Source: Salminus brasiliensis (taxonomy: Eukaryota > Chordata > Actinopteri > Characiformes > Bryconidae). From it: DNA of 64,000 nucleotides. Position numbers and translations under genes: made by a program. Shown here piece after piece: positions 24,001 to 37,434 of this stretch. The DNA lies in NCBI RefSeq assembly GCF_030463535.1, contig NC_132899.1, positions 17,523,490 through 17,587,489 on the forward strand, given 5' to 3'. The first letter of the stretch is position 1; each line of letters opens with the position of its first letter. The notes beneath the pieces are model-generated. The model saw nothing but the letters and a program-made list of their open reading frames with translations. It was not told the origin of the DNA and made no database searches.

Positions 24001-25828
24001 AGTGAAATACAGTAAACAGTAAAAACCAGATGGAACAACAATAAGCTGCAAATGCATGTCTGCTGCTCGCTCAGTCCCTTATTAGCCAATTACAGTTAAG
24101 GCCACTGAGCTTTTTTTGGATGTGCTACCACAGACATGTCTTTTATGCTTCTTGCAAAGCAAGAATCAACCACTATTCCTGATAACTGTAGCTTCAATTT
24201 CTCTGGAACAGGCTGTCATATTTTCTGATTTAAGGGACTTTACTCCTAAGTTCTTCAGGCAAGCATGGGCTGCCTGGCAGCATTTTTGCTTTCCTTTCAG
24301 AGGAAGCACCTTTAAGTACTGTGTAAAACTACGGCACTACTTTTGGTTAAATAAGCAGGATCCCGACATCATTATCCAATCATTAAATCATTCTCCCAGC
24401 ACTCAAAGCCTCCTACAGCCTTTCAAACATACCACTAAAGATAGGTAAACAATTTTGAACTTTTTATTATGTGGCTATATGGTCTATTCAACAAACCAAT
24501 CTACAAGTTCATGTTCATGTGTAAGTGGGGATGTTGTTGGCCCCCTGTTTACCAAAACAGAGTCATTTGGTCAGAAGTAAACATCTCTAGGTGCAAAGAC
24601 CAAACAATAAGGGTATCACTTAGTCCCTAGGGCTGCATTTTCACAGAAAGTATGTATGGAAAGTAAACAAAGATACAACTGACCACATCAGCCTTGGCTT
24701 TACCATTTAAGTTTCATATATAGGAACTGTGGCTGAACATCCTCTTCTGAATAACCCTGTGTACACTCCCCAAGCACATTATTAGAAACATCTGTACACC
24801 TACTCAGACAGGTTGGTTCAAGTATCTCGATAACTAAATTTTCAGCACAATAGTTTTTGACACTCAATAGTGCAATAAGGGGAAAAACCTTGAGACGAAT
24901 GGGCTACACGAGCAGAAGGCGACGTGAGGATGCACCAAAAACAGAAAGCTGAAGCTGCAGTGGGCTCAGACTGACCAAACCTGACTGCTTCAAGATAACG
25001 TAGGAAAACACTTGAAGGGAAAAACAAAACTAGGCTTGGTCTGATCAATCTTGATGTCTGCTAAGGCCCTCAAATGGTAGCATCAGAACTTGCTACATAC
25101 AGCATGAACACATGGATCCAACCTGTCAACAGTCCAGGTTAGTGGAGGCGGTGTACACGTGTGGGGAACGTTTCCTTGACAGACCGTGGTTCCTTTAATA
25201 CCAATGAATAACAGCTTGCCTTCAAGGTCATAATTCACCCATTTTTCTAACCTCTACCTCCAGCGTAACTCCACACCAGGTCACAAAAAAATATAAATCG
25301 CCTCAAACTGGTTTCTTAAACACGACAATGAGCTCAGTGTTCTTCAGTTCTTCCCGGTCACTGGATCCGAATCCAGGAGAGTACCTTCAGAATGTGGTAG
25401 AACGGGAGATTCACAGAAATCAGCACACCTGAACAATCAGGAGAAACTACATGTCGCAATCATGTCAACTGAACATTTGAGGAACATTTCTAACATCTCC
25501 ATGAAGAACTGAGGCCGTTTTGAAACAAATAAGGCCCTGTCCAGTATTAGAATAGTTTTCTTAATAAGGTGATTGGTGAGTGTATAGCCAGGACTTAGTA
25601 ACAGCATTTTTAGTCTCCTGACCAGGCCTACACCCCGCATGGATGATCAGCCTTAGTTGGTTTGCATAACGAATGACACATTAGAAAACGAAGGCACAGG
25701 GCAGCAGAGTAATACGAGCAGCTCTCAGGCGGATGTGATTGTCTTCTTTGCTCGCTCAGACCTGACAAACCGGTGGAACAGAAGCACTTCACCTCAGCCA
25801 CTCCGCCCCCAACCCGAAGCCGAGCGAA
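21007..25828. other. llgl2 intron 1, no exon recognised
   Basis: No reading frame in this stretch resembles a known family, and I see no exon pair with frame-compatible splice sites. The longest open frame (23515-23922, plus) has biased, non-conserved-looking composition. Confidence 0.5.
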
Positions 25829-26001
25829 TGGCCGACCACCGGTGGTCCAGAAAGTAAAAACCCACCCCAGGATTTTGTCCCAACTGCGTGCACAGGTCGC
25901 TCCAGCAGCAGCAGCAGCAGCGCTGCCCGTGCAGCTGGAAGAAAATCCTGGGGTGGGTTTTTACTTTCGGGACCTGGAGTTGCCACCTCTGGTGGCCAGT
26001 G
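25829..26001. repeat. Long imperfect inverted repeat with CAG loop
   Basis: Perfect 27-bp arms lie at 25850-25876 (gaaagtaaaaacccacccca onward) and 25942-25968, separated by 65 bp that include a (CAG)n run at about 25903-25920. Similarity extends outward with mismatches to about 25829 (tggccgaccaccggtgg) and 26001 (reverse-strand tggccaccagaggtgg). The inner flanks pair as well (aactgcgtgcac against gtgcagctgg). The RNA of either strand could fold into a long hairpin. It lies about 0.7 kb downstream of the llgl2 first exon. No coding content is supported. Confidence 0.9.
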
Positions 26002-26672
26002 CGTTTCAACATGAAGTCAGGGAGAGATTTACCTTACCTTCAATACAGACACACCTCACTAGCTTAAACTGTTGCTCAACAGAGAAATCAGATCGGTGGC
26101 AACATAATATAGATACCTGTAGTAGTTAGTTATTCACGCTGGTATGTTTTTATGATGTCTCATACCATCCTTGCTAATCCCAAAAAACTCTCAATAAGCT
26201 TAATAAAGAAAGCAGCTAAGCTAGATAGCTAATAATACTTTCCTTAAGCTTGACGTCTGTGTGTAGGTTAGTTTCCATACTGAACAGACGGACAACACAA
26301 CCTACTAGCAAAGAAGCATTTAGCAGATTTTACACGAAATTTCACTTTACAGCGTAATCTAGCCAAATTAATTCAATGGCCAACTCACGAGAAGTTAAAA
26401 AGCGACTTCTCAATTAGCTAGCGACGATAGCCTAACTGGCTACCAGTCTGAATGGGTTGGCTCACTCACCAGCGAGCCGTATAGAAAACGGCTTCTACCT
26501 ACAAACACGTCTCCCTCTGTGAAAACACCGCTCTGCTAACCAAATAACTCAACTGCAACTAAGCTACATGCGCTTAACTGATCCCTACCAGCCCTCAGCA
26601 CCTGTGGATGTTCAGCTAGCTGAGCTAACAGCGAGCTAAGCCAGGCGACACTGCGGCCCGTCAGAAACTCAC

Positions 26673-26780
26673 CTGATCCGGAGCGACGTTGTTGTCCCAG
26701 CGGCGGTTACTGTTTACGGTAGTCGGGCCACTCTCCCAGGGCTACTTTTCTTTTTTGGAAAACCGCAGACACCGCGCGTT
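26673..26780 (-). promoter_or_regulatory. llgl2 first (non-coding) exon and promoter region
   Basis: On the minus strand, CGGATCAG is followed by a consensus donor GTGAGT at 26667-26672, closing a GC-rich block at about 26673-26780. Downstream on that strand lies a 7.3-kb stretch without exons, then the ATG exon of llgl2 (19308-19382). This is the most plausible first exon. The CpG-rich zone runs on to about 27010. A usable acceptor for the ATG exon may be the GGGCAG before TGTGAGG (around 19406-19411). Both points are inferred. Confidence 0.5.
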
Positions 26781-28164
26781 TAAGTTAAGGTAATAACAGT
26801 CATAAAACGCTATAATTTCCACTGGTTCAACTAACGCTAGAGCAGAAACACACAGGTTCCTAAAGCTTTCAGAACCCTGCTGCAGCCTCGCCGTTTCCTG
26901 CGGCCACAGGCCCGCTGCGAGTGGAGGGTTTTTACCTCCAGTCAGAGCGGCTACGGCTCTCGACTGCAGCTCAGGCTCCTCCCAACAGACACGGCCGGGG
27001 AAGCGCAGCTCGTCCAGCAGAGGGAGTGAAAAAACACAAGGTACGAAGCAGAGACATAAAAGTGGAAATCAGGTTTATTATTTCAAATAGTTTCTTAATT
27101 AAAGAAATTCAGTAACAAAATATGGCAGTAGTAAATTCATAGCATTTGAATAACAAGAAAAAGTTTTAGCAGGTAAAATAGGTTTTCACATTTTCAATAC
27201 ATCTGAACTTTAAAGAGAAACACATGAAACTCTCATGGTATAATGGCACAAAAATATAATAATATGTAGAGACTTAAAATGAATAAATCACCCCTCAATC
27301 TAACAATCCACTCTCTCTAAACACTAAATCAAGGGAACATTTTAAGTCTCTAAATAATATTTTTCTACCTTGATTTTAAATTTTAAAGCAATTTTAGCAA
27401 GCAAACAACATTGTTGTTTTAAAATCATAACTTTATATTTGCTTATTTACTACAGAAAATAACAAATGTGTGATTGTTAATATGTAACAATCACTTATCG
27501 TTCACTTTTTATTTTTACTTGTTCAATTAAAAATTCAATTATTTCTTAAAAATCCATATTAATAAAAAGAATGGACAAAAGCAATACATTTATTTTTGAC
27601 TTATTGTGAGACAATAAGTATTGCATGTTAAATAAAATTGAAGTCAAATTAGAATTGTAATTTACTTTTAACATGTATCCATATACAATTCCTATTAGTA
27701 TGATCTTTTTACATATTTAAACTGAATCACTGACACAGTTATGGAATAAGAGTAAAAACAGCTTGCTATGCTGCTCTACTGCCACATGAATTATACAGAA
27801 ATGCTTCAGTTTTACTACAAAGCTCATACATATCAATATCAAGATCACAACCTTTAAGGTGGTATGATGACACTGTATTGTTCTTAGTGTGTTTGTGTGA
27901 CATATACTAAGTAATTATAGCTGAGCATCTGCATAATATTCATATGCATAATATGTACCTTTTTAAACCAGAACCAAATGCACATATATTCATTTCCTTT
28001 TACATTTGATTTTCTCTGTATGACTGTAGTTTTATCATTCCGACAGAAAATCAGAAAAGATTAGAAAAGCTATTTTGATTAGTTTGGCAATGATTGGACG
28101 CACAAGCAGAAATCAGAGGTAAAATGTCTTGAACCGTTCAGCTGGACCAATTTTAACTGCAGTG

Positions 28165-31100
28165 CTAAATCTTCATCACACTGAGGACCCGAGCTCCTTC
28201 TGATGGGGTAGTGATGTAAAAAGTGGGGCGTCCACTGAATTTCTCCTGTTGAAGAAAAATAAACATGGGTTCTAGCCAGTTGGGGAAAAGTAGGAACAAG
28301 TGTAGAACGAAAACGTATAAGACCAACAGACCTGTATGTGCTTCATGGTTCTCTCAGAGGCATCAGACTGAAGCAGTGTTACAGTGCATCCACCAAACCC
28401 TCCACCAGTCATTCGACTCCCAAAGACTCCATCAACCTCCATTGCTGCGGCTACTAGTACATCCAGCTCTGGACAGCTGACTTCGTAAAGATCTCTGAAA
28501 GTAGACATTAAGCACTTTATTCACAGTGTAAAACAGATTTAAAATGTGTAAGTAAGTGTTTTTCATAAATAACCATATTGCTTACTAAATTCTGCTTTAT
28601 TCTGGTAACAGTGTACATTTGTAACTGATTAGTAACATTAAGATACAGATCTATAATCCCAATGATCTTGAAATGTTCTTCTTGTTGTGGATTATAATAA
28701 CATTTATTAAAATATCCCATGATTTTGGGCAATTTCCCCTAAACATAAATTGTTTATATTCCACTAATCCATTGATTTGGCTAAATGGTGTTTTGCTTTT
28801 TTAAATAATTCTGAATTGTACCAAAATGCAAATATTTGGACTGTTAAGATGAGATGTTTTGTTCAATTTTGTTAAATTACAAAGTTAAAATACAGAACAT
28901 TATAAGTTGTGTTCTGCAAATTCTGCAAAAAGTACAATTTCCTAATGTAATATATATATATTTTTAAATGTATTTTTCATTTGAGTAAAATTAAGCTACC
29001 AAACAGTACTAATGCATGATCTGTTCTTTCACATGTAATTTGACCAAACCTTTGCAAACCACTGAATCACGCTTAAATCTAAGATTTCCATATGCACCGA
29101 ATGCTCTCCTAAACAATCATTTCAATTGAATTTATAATTTAATTGAATTATTTCAGAGATTTTAAAGTTTATAGGGCAAACTTTAACAGTGTATTATAGA
29201 ACCATTATTATTTTTTTAAACCCATAAACAAATTTTCAATCAGGGGGAGAAACCATTTAAACATTCTACAGGTTTTTAGAATTGCCATAATTGTAAAGGG
29301 TGTAGGAGCACATCCATGGTCATCCCCTGTGTACCTGAGAGAATTGTGACTTTCCACCATTAGTTTTCCAAACTCCGAATAAGCCCCTCGTTTGAGTGCC
29401 TCGGCTGCCTGTGCCGTGCGTGCAATCTCTTCAATCACGTGACACGCTCGTTGGTATGTCACGCTGTCCAGGCGGTCTTTGGCATCTACAAATGGTTGGA
29501 TCATTTTAAGTGCATACACACAGTCCACCAAATCATAAAAACACTTTTCATATGGCTTCCAATTTTCTTACCCTCCAGATCTTGTATTGTGGCATCTCTT
29601 AGACTGCTCTTGCCCAAAATGGCTGCTGCGTTCTCACACTGCTTTCGTCTACTGGGATACTCACTTCCTGTCAGCGAGTGCCTCACATTGGAATTGGTGA
29701 TAAGGATGACCAAACTAGGGTCAGCCAGAGGGACAGGAGTAGCCTCCAGAGACCTGAAACGGACAATAACCAGTGTCATTACTCAGCAAACCACTGGCAG
29801 CTTCTACTACATATTTCTTATGTTGTCCATTAGTTATTGTCCCAAGGGTGCTGCCTTAACTGGTAGACAGAATAGTATCTGAAAGGACTATACCTGCAGT
29901 CAATAAGCAATGCATGGCCCTCTTTTCCCAGCACTGAAATAAACTGGTCCATAATACCACAGGGTACTCCAGCATGGGTGTGCTCTGCCTGCTGACATGC
30001 TACTGCCTTTGCCACTTTATCCCCATCATCTGTTGGGAGGAAGTACAAACTGTTACATCTGTAGATTTCCAGCAGTTTCGCCTACATTAGAATATGTACA
30101 TGATGACCAGTACAGATGACTGTCCATCAGATAATTTATGCATGCATGTGTGATGTTAAACAGGCTCAGAACTTCTCTACTGTATGTCAAATGTGTTCTT
30201 ACCTGGACACAACTGCTGGAGGAAGGTGTACACTGCCACTTCTAATGAAGCTGAGCTGGACAGTCCACCCCCTAGTGGCACACTGCTGGCTATCACAGCT
30301 TTAAATGCAGGCAAGGGCTGTGCTGTGTAAAAATCAAGTCATATGGTCAGGATGCAAACTGCTATAAGGTCTTCATTTCAAACATAGCCTCTTCTAGTTT
30401 CCTGTTAATATGTATCCAATCAGTGTGTTCAGTTTTAAAGGTAGGTGACATTTTGTGTCCTCGCGTCCCTTCACCTGTATACGACACTGCTGGCTAAACG
30501 TCAAACACTGCAGTTGCCAAAATCCTGGATTTAAAACGTTAATGAAAAACCCATTTCAATCTTGATGAAGAAAAATATTCCACTCACACTTGGAGTTTCG
30601 TCAGTCTCGTCATTCTTTTTAATAGGCATTTGCCTTCATGAAAGTATGATCTGATGTGGATCTACAAGAGGGGCACATCAAGTACTCACAGGGAGAGCTC
30701 ATGAGCACTCTTCTTAGTGAAATTTTAAAATATGGGACACCTCACAGCCTTGCACACCTAGCAGGCACATGCAAATGAGGGGTGCGTGGGTGCAAGTGCG
30801 AGTAATGGGACAGGGTCTTTGATATATCTGCAGAAGCACATCCAACATGCTAACGTTTACATTACAACAACTACCTCAGGAGGAACTATACGACCACTAG
30901 GTGGACCCAACTGTAACTTGCACGACTGTCTGTTCAACATAAATTGGATTTCATACCAAACCACAATGTGAACCGAACTGTGACTTTTGTGCATAGTTAC
31001 ACTCCTTCCTATTACGCATCCTTTGCTGCATGAGCACTATTTGAATTCTTGAAGTCAGAATAACTGCCCCATAAATACACAGTGCTGTGTCTTTTCATGG

Positions 31101-31758
31101 ATCTAATCAAAGCTCATCAGAAACTCTACAGGGTACCTCTGTAGTGTTGTACCACTCCTTTAACATAATTGGCCCAGGCTGGCTTCCCCCTGGTCAGGGG
31201 TGAACTCTCTGTCGGCAGATCGAAGTCCACTCTCCTCGGCTCATCTGCAGAGTCAGTAATGGTCTCAACTGAGCAGCTTTGGCCAGAGGTGCTGCTGCCC
31301 ACTATAACTGTAACCAGTGGCAAAGCCTGTGACCAATCAGAAACACAGCAATGATTAACATGTAAACAGATACTGTTTTAAACCATGATTTTAGTGCATG
31401 GTACTTTATTTTGATTGACTTTAATAACTTTTAGACTATAATGGACTTTTTTTAAATAATGAACTTTTACTATGTGATGCTATATTTCATGTTTCTGGTC
31501 TGGCATTACTATCATCAGCTGTAGTTTAAAACAAAAACACATATACATTAAATCCAGTGCTATATAAGACTGAATGCACTTCTCAGTTACCATTGGCAGA
31601 ACCAGTCCTTGGTTGTAATCAGTGTGCTCTCCGATTAGGTTCACCCGTCCTGGAGCACACACAGCCACCTGCGCTTCTCCTCCATAACGCTGCTGATAAA
31701 CGCGCCGCGCAGCAGCGAGCAGAGCCCCCACATCGCCCGCAGACCCCTCTTCAGCCAT
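28165..31758 (-). CDS. galk1: Galactokinase 1, 8 exons
   Basis: Exons are 31591-31758, 31137-31326, 30203-30322, 29894-30029, 29572-29753, 29335-29485, 28332-28494 and 28165-28245. All junctions keep frame, giving 396 aa (human GALK1 is 392). The enzyme phosphorylates galactose at C1 with ATP, the first committed Leloir-pathway step, in the cytosol. It is a GHMP kinase: the galactokinase signature [12 protein letters not shown] is at residues 37-48, the ATP-binding [11 protein letters not shown] at 135-145, and CGIMDQFIS carries Asp187, equivalent to human catalytic Asp186. The C-terminal [12 protein letters not shown] is motif 3. Clear identity to GALK1 rather than GALK2 comes from segments such as [16 protein letters not shown]. 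The start is ATG at 31756-31758; an open frame upstream begins with TTG and is not used. The gene lies in tandem upstream of llgl2. Confidence 0.98.
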
Positions 31759-33543
31759 CAGGATCAGGTGCGACAAACTATGGAAAGCTGATCAACAAAA
31801 AAATGCGTTGATCAGCGAAGCGGATACTTCCTCTGTTTTAGTGGACTCTGTCTCTGATTGGGTTAGAATGGTCATATGATGTGGCAGAGCTGGAGCAGCG
31901 TGACAGCAGCCAGATCCTGTTTCAGTGACCGGCAGCTCAACACACCACAGACCTGATGAAAATGTCTTTGGGCACTGCATTGATTTTACATCTAGTTTAT
32001 CTGAGCACTAATCTGAGAAGTTTGGGATCGAACCATAATGGCTAAAAAGTGAGGTTTTATCACTGCAGTTATTATTTAAAATATTGCCGCTGTGCAGTGA
32101 AAAAACATGTATCTCTATTTTTGCACCCTGTAGCTGCCCTGTACACTTATTGTAAATTATTATAGATGAATAGACCAATAGAAATGTCCCAAAATTACTT
32201 GAAATAAGCTTTTATTTTACATTTTCGATAGTTATGAATGCCTTCTACTGTACAGTGACAATTGTGGAGATACACGTTTTTCATTGGACGATATAGTTTT
32301 TTGGATGCACAGGAAGTAATAAAAAAAAAACAATAAAAGGTGCAAATTTAATGTAAGGCAGTTATACAAAAATCTAGTCTTCATTTATGCTGTTTCACTT
32401 TAACATCATTGTTTTTTATTATTATAGTATAATAATTATTATAATACAATTATTATTATTATAGTAACACTTTCATCAAATGCTCCAAAATTACTTGAAA
32501 CCTCTTTTTACATTACTTTTTACATTAATTTCACTAAAAGCTCAATAGAGATACGAGTTTTGTAGCCTGGCAGCAATGACTCCAAATACTGTTTAATTCG
32601 TATTTTGCCGTTAACTATTTTCTATTACATTCATTACTAATGTAATGTGTCCCAATTTCATTCCTGAACCCCTCTCTGCACTGCATAGTTTTATGGGGTG
32701 TTTTCTGTTCTGATACATAAAGAATGAGTTGATGACTAATGATATGCTTATTATGATTATGGGTTATCCTGTACAGTGCAGGATTGAGGTTGGGAGGCTG
32801 AGCTACTGTTAATGCTTTATGAGCTGAAAAAGGTTGAGATAATAAGCAGAGAAAAGAAACTGAGCACTGCATTCTTCCAGAAAAGCTCCAACACCACATA
32901 CACATATCACACAAATAAGCTCACCCAGCTAACAGTGCAGCTGCCTGAACCAGGTTAGTCTCTGTCTTAGAAAAGACCGGTCAAATACAAAAAATGGAAC
33001 TTTGCATTATTTTCATTATTTGAGTATACAGTTTGAGAATAAATACACATTTTAAAAAGTTTTAATTAATATTACAAACTGTATAAATACATCAATTTGA
33101 TATGTAACTTTTCACATAGATCAAATGTGTGTTGTGCCTATAATTACATTCTGGTTAATGTAATAATAATCAGTATAACCAACAATCAGAAAAAGGACAC
33201 TAGACACATTTAAACATTCATCCACAGTAGAGGATATTGATTAATGCAGATCTCTACAAAAGAGATCTGGCTTCAGTCGTTAAGTAGTCACTATCAATAC
33301 TGATCAGAACTTTAAACTGTATGACAAGCAAGTGTGCTTGAATATTCAAACACAAGCAGAAGTCCTTTTTGTATGTCTTATTTCATTGTTCCAACTATGA
33401 GAACAATGAGAACCATTTCTTATTTACTAAATCAGTAGCAGAAATGAAAAAACGGTAAAACCAGGTAAAACCCACATTTTGATGTAGACCCAAATGGAAC
33501 ACTTGCATTCACAGTTTGTTTGACCATACAAACATCCTCTATA
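31759..33543. other. galk1 promoter side and galk1-twnk intergenic interval
   Basis: The first ~230 bp next to the galk1 start are GC-richer and probably contain its promoter. The rest is AT-rich and contains a MITE copy (about 32100-32292). The right end, adjoining 33544, should contain the twnk 3' UTR. No exon was recognised. Confidence 0.45.
32100..32292. mobile_element. MITE family B copy
   Basis: The ends are aaaaacatgtatctctattt (about 32101) and tggagatacacgtttttc (about 32266), an imperfect inverted pair around TGTATCTCC. The same terminal pair occurs at 57728-57915 and 62470-62615. The interior text gaatagaccaatagaaatg (about 32168) also has a relative near 63112. No ORF. Confidence 0.55.
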
Positions 33544-36500
33544 CTACTGCTTCTTCCCATCTTCATTCTCTTTACACATCCCAACTCTCTGACCCTTGAT
33601 GCTTTTAGAGGCTTTAGGAGTTTTGGCAGGCTTTGGGACTTTATCTTTAGGTTCAGGCTCATCTGTTTGCTCTGGGTTCTCAGTCTTTTCTAATCGGACC
33701 TTGCGCAATTTATGCTTGTTTTTGATCGGGGAAGAGAAAGTGAGTGTGTTCTTGTTGAACTCCAGTGCAAAGATGCCCACATCCCCATCAAAGCGGTTCT
33801 TGGCCACCTGCATGGATCTGCGTCCGGGACAGGTCACCAGTTTCTTTTCCTGAAGGATGAGCACATTGTCGGCCTCCTGGCTGGCCTGGTTCAGGTACAG
33901 AAAGAGCGTCACATAAGTTATTAGACTACCACAGTTATTCATATCACTGCACATTATCTCCACATGCAGAAAAAAAGGGTAACAAATGTATAATTTATAC
34001 GTCTGATTCTGTTTTTGACAATGATCCCACTGACCGTGGGGTGATTTCAAAAGACCTATTCTATAATTTCCAAAATAAAAGCCACCAGTATTTCTATAAT
34101 TAAAAGAGAATGAGAGAATGATCTGGGTATGGAGCTGTCAGACAATACGTGAAACGGTATACTTACTAGGATACACTCTTCCTTAGTCTCTGATAGACAT
34201 AGTCTGCCCCAATTTAAAGTGGTACAAAATTCAAGCTTTTTAAAATCTTCCCTGATGTTAAGCCCACCTGTAAACAAGCACCTGCTACACTTCTCCATAC
34301 GTTTTGGCTTTGTCTCTCTATTTCTGTTTATTGGACATTTTAAGCCCGTTTCTTATATTACAGGGGTTCAGATGGATCCTCCTCCTCTAATTGGACTATT
34401 TGGTGTTGCTACATGATACCCATATTTGTCTTGTGGCCTGTTTAATACAACAGCATATACTTCTCTTATAGCATTATTCATAATTCTACTCAACTGGAAA
34501 AGCAGTAGTTCTTCTCTGTTTGGACACTGGATCAGAGAAATGATGCAATTTCCTACACTAGAGAAAATCAGGTATACACTGCAAGGTTCAACTGAAAAGT
34601 TTCACTCTCGTTGGAAGCCTTTTCTACCTTATGTGGATAGCCTTGACCTTATCCCTATTTGATATGTAAATTTATATATTTATATAAATACTGATTTTTC
34701 TATCTACTCCTCTTTTTATCCATTTTTTCTTTTATCTTAGTCATGCATCATGCAAAAGAAGACATGAAAATAATTTCAGCTAACATAGCAACCTTAGCTG
34801 TGCCAAAGATGGATGCAGTCTGTAGTTCCTTGTCATCTTCCTCTTTCCTAGGGTGGATGATCAGAGTTACATGACAGCTATTGTTGGTAGCAAACTTCCT
34901 GAAGGCGCCAATAATGTGATCTTGTACAGCAAACCTGGAATACATGGAACACAGAGAGAGAATCACTTAATCCCTATCAAATGAATTAATACATGCAAGC
35001 AGTATAATACATTTTATTAAATGTGGAATAAATATAGAGCTGGAGAAATTTTATATCAGAATATTTTTTACGATATACAATATTTATCACAATATTTTGT
35101 CATGTAGACAAAATGCACCAACAGCGTTAAAAAAATGTACCATGATTTTTCCTCAAAATATGCTGCATTCAATGAAATTAAATAAGACTGATTACACTGT
35201 TTGTAATGAAACATGCAGTTAATCAGTGTTCTTTGAACACTGACGATATTCATGATACACTCATAAAAGCATATTGTGTGACATGATAACACAATGTATT
35301 ACAATATGATAAAATACTGTCCTATTGCCCAGCTCTAAATGCATGTTCTTATCAGTTTGCAATAATTATGATATAATAATTTGTTGGAATATTTGTCTCA
35401 CTTGTCAATAGACAGATTTTCCTGGCCCATCATAAACTGCAGGTTGTCAATGATCACATGACTGATGTCGTAGAGGTAAACAGCATGCTGCATGGTGTCC
35501 AACACAGTCCTTCAGAGAAAAGTGAAGAATGTGTTGAAATTGAGGTCAAAATCACATCACATGTCTCAACTAGTACAGAGTTATTTTTGACATCAGTGAA
35601 GAGAACAGCTTTCCCTTCAATGCTCCAGTGAAGAGTTTTTTCACGCTTTAAAAACACAACTCTCATGTATTAAAACAGCAACATAAAAATTGTGACTTAC
35701 TTAATGTTCTGTTGACCATGGAAGGTCATGAAGTAGAGAGGAAGCTCCTCAAACTTGTCAGCCCAGGAATCATACTGATCCAGGTTATCCTCCAGTCTCT
35801 GCCTGGCAAACTGGGTCAGCATTATTTTGGCCAAACGCACATTCTTGATCTCAAAGCTGCCCCATAGCGTGTTTACTCCCTGCATACACAAATCAAGGGC
35901 GTACTCGCTGATGAAAGTGGTTTTCCCACTGCCAGTGGGACCTGGAAATAAACAGTAAAAGACAGTGTTGCAGTCACTGACAATACATTTTTGTACAAAG
36001 TTAGACTGGTTTGTTTTGCAGAAGTCCTACCTGTAAAAACAGTTAGCTCTCCACTCCGATGGCCCTTTAAAATTCGGTTAAGTTCAGGAAACCGTGCCCA
36101 CTTAATCCCAGCTACTTGCTCAATGTTAGACAGTTCCCCATACACATCCTCCCTGAGCTGCTTAAAAGACACTATGGACTTGTGGGCAGCAGGGATGGAG
36201 CTTTTCACAATGCGTGCAAGGTTCCTACCACTGACCAGGGCCTCACTAGGGCACGGCTGAAATTCTCCTGGCCGCACAAGAGAGCAACGCTTTAATCCGA
36301 GTTTCCGTGAAAAGATTTTTGAGGCCTCCCAAGAGCGCATATTTCCTCCTAGCCATAGTGTAACTTTCTTGAACTGCTCCAGGTACGGAAGGAGGACCGG
36401 GGGCAGGCAGCTGACCCCCCGAGGCAAGGCTAAAGCAGACAGACCAGTGGCCTGACTTACTGCCATGCTGTCAATTTCACTTCCAGTAAGCACCACCTCT

Positions 36501-37399
36501 GTTTCCTTCTGTCCCACTAAAGGGAGCCCAAAGAGGTTGTGGTAGTTTGACAATTTGGGAACTGTAGCTTCTGTATAGACCACCTGTCCATCTCCCGTAG
36601 TGGCAGCAGACAGCAGCTTGATGCCACGGAGGCTTGAGTCTCGCCCACTAAACCAGGGGAACACTAGGCTTTTGGTGGGCTTAAAGAATTTCACCCCAAA
36701 CTTCGTCAGGGTGGTTTGGGTGAGCTTACTGATTTGGAACATGGTTTTGACAAGCTGCGCCTCCTCCTCGATGAGATCTGATAAAGTCACAGAGCTGCTC
36801 CATATCCTCTGTACCTCCTGTAGTTGCATCTGCCTCTCTTCCCGCTCCTCCAGGGTCTCGGAGTAGCTCAGCAGCACGTCAGGGCTGAGCCGAGTCTCCC
36901 CCTCTTTCTGCAACACCTCCAGGCAGTCCTGCAGGTCCTCCCAGCTGCCTTCCACCAGAGTCTCTTTACAGAGAAACTGCCCGGTGGTTTTGTCAACGAA
37001 TATAGAGTAGCTCTCTTTCCCACCGCTTTCAAAGACATCTGATTTTTTCTCCCCAAAAATGCTGGGCACATGCAAGCAGCTATAACCGTCATGAAAGGGG
37101 ACACCCTTAGACTTTAGGTACTGCTTGATTTCGGTTACTGTGACAGGACTGGCAGGCAAGTCTACTGTAGCCTTAGTGTCTTTTTTCAACGTCCTGTAAA
37201 AAACAGCCAACCCTGTTTGCTTCGATCCTCCATAGTGATGATGCCAAGTAGGTGTCCTTGCAGGGTACCGCAGCACTGAGCGGTGGTGCACCCGGAGGCA
37301 GGAGAAGGGTCTCTTGACATGAAGCTGCCATAGTCTGGGAGAACGGCTTGTCCCTTGTAGGAGACCTGCTGCTACCCTCAAGAAACGTCCAGTCCACAT
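33544..37399 (-). CDS. twnk: Twinkle mitochondrial DNA helicase, 5 coding exons
   Basis: Exons are 36031-37399, 35701-35941, 35402-35509, 34793-34934 and 33544-33885, all in frame, giving 733 aa (human TWNK is 684). Twinkle is the hexameric 5'-3' replicative helicase of mitochondrial DNA. The N-terminus [14 protein letters not shown] is basic and amphipathic, fitting a mitochondrial targeting signal. Exon 1 encodes the primase-like N-terminal half ([36 protein letters not shown]). Exon 2 opens with the Walker A motif GPTGSGKT at residues 457-464. [12 protein letters not shown] in exon 3 is Walker B, and [20 protein letters not shown] plus [10 protein letters not shown]-type text complete the RecA core. 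The Lys/Pro-rich tail is longer than in human. The start is ATG at 37397-37399; the frame opens upstream only with GTG. A strong acceptor (TTTTTTCCAACCCAG) 35 bp before the ATG predicts a 5'-UTR intron. Confidence 0.98.
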
Positions 37400-37434
37400 G
37401 TACTCCTTATTTACGAAATCTGCACCTTTACCCA

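Noticed and set aside
31759-31776. Six-codon N-terminal extension of galk1
   Set aside because: It would start with TTG. The ATG at 31756-31758 gives the expected start MAEEG.
33886-34050. Open frame extending the last twnk exon upstream
   Set aside because: It runs through the intron. The acceptor at 33886 and the conserved [12 protein letters not shown] start mark the true exon edge.
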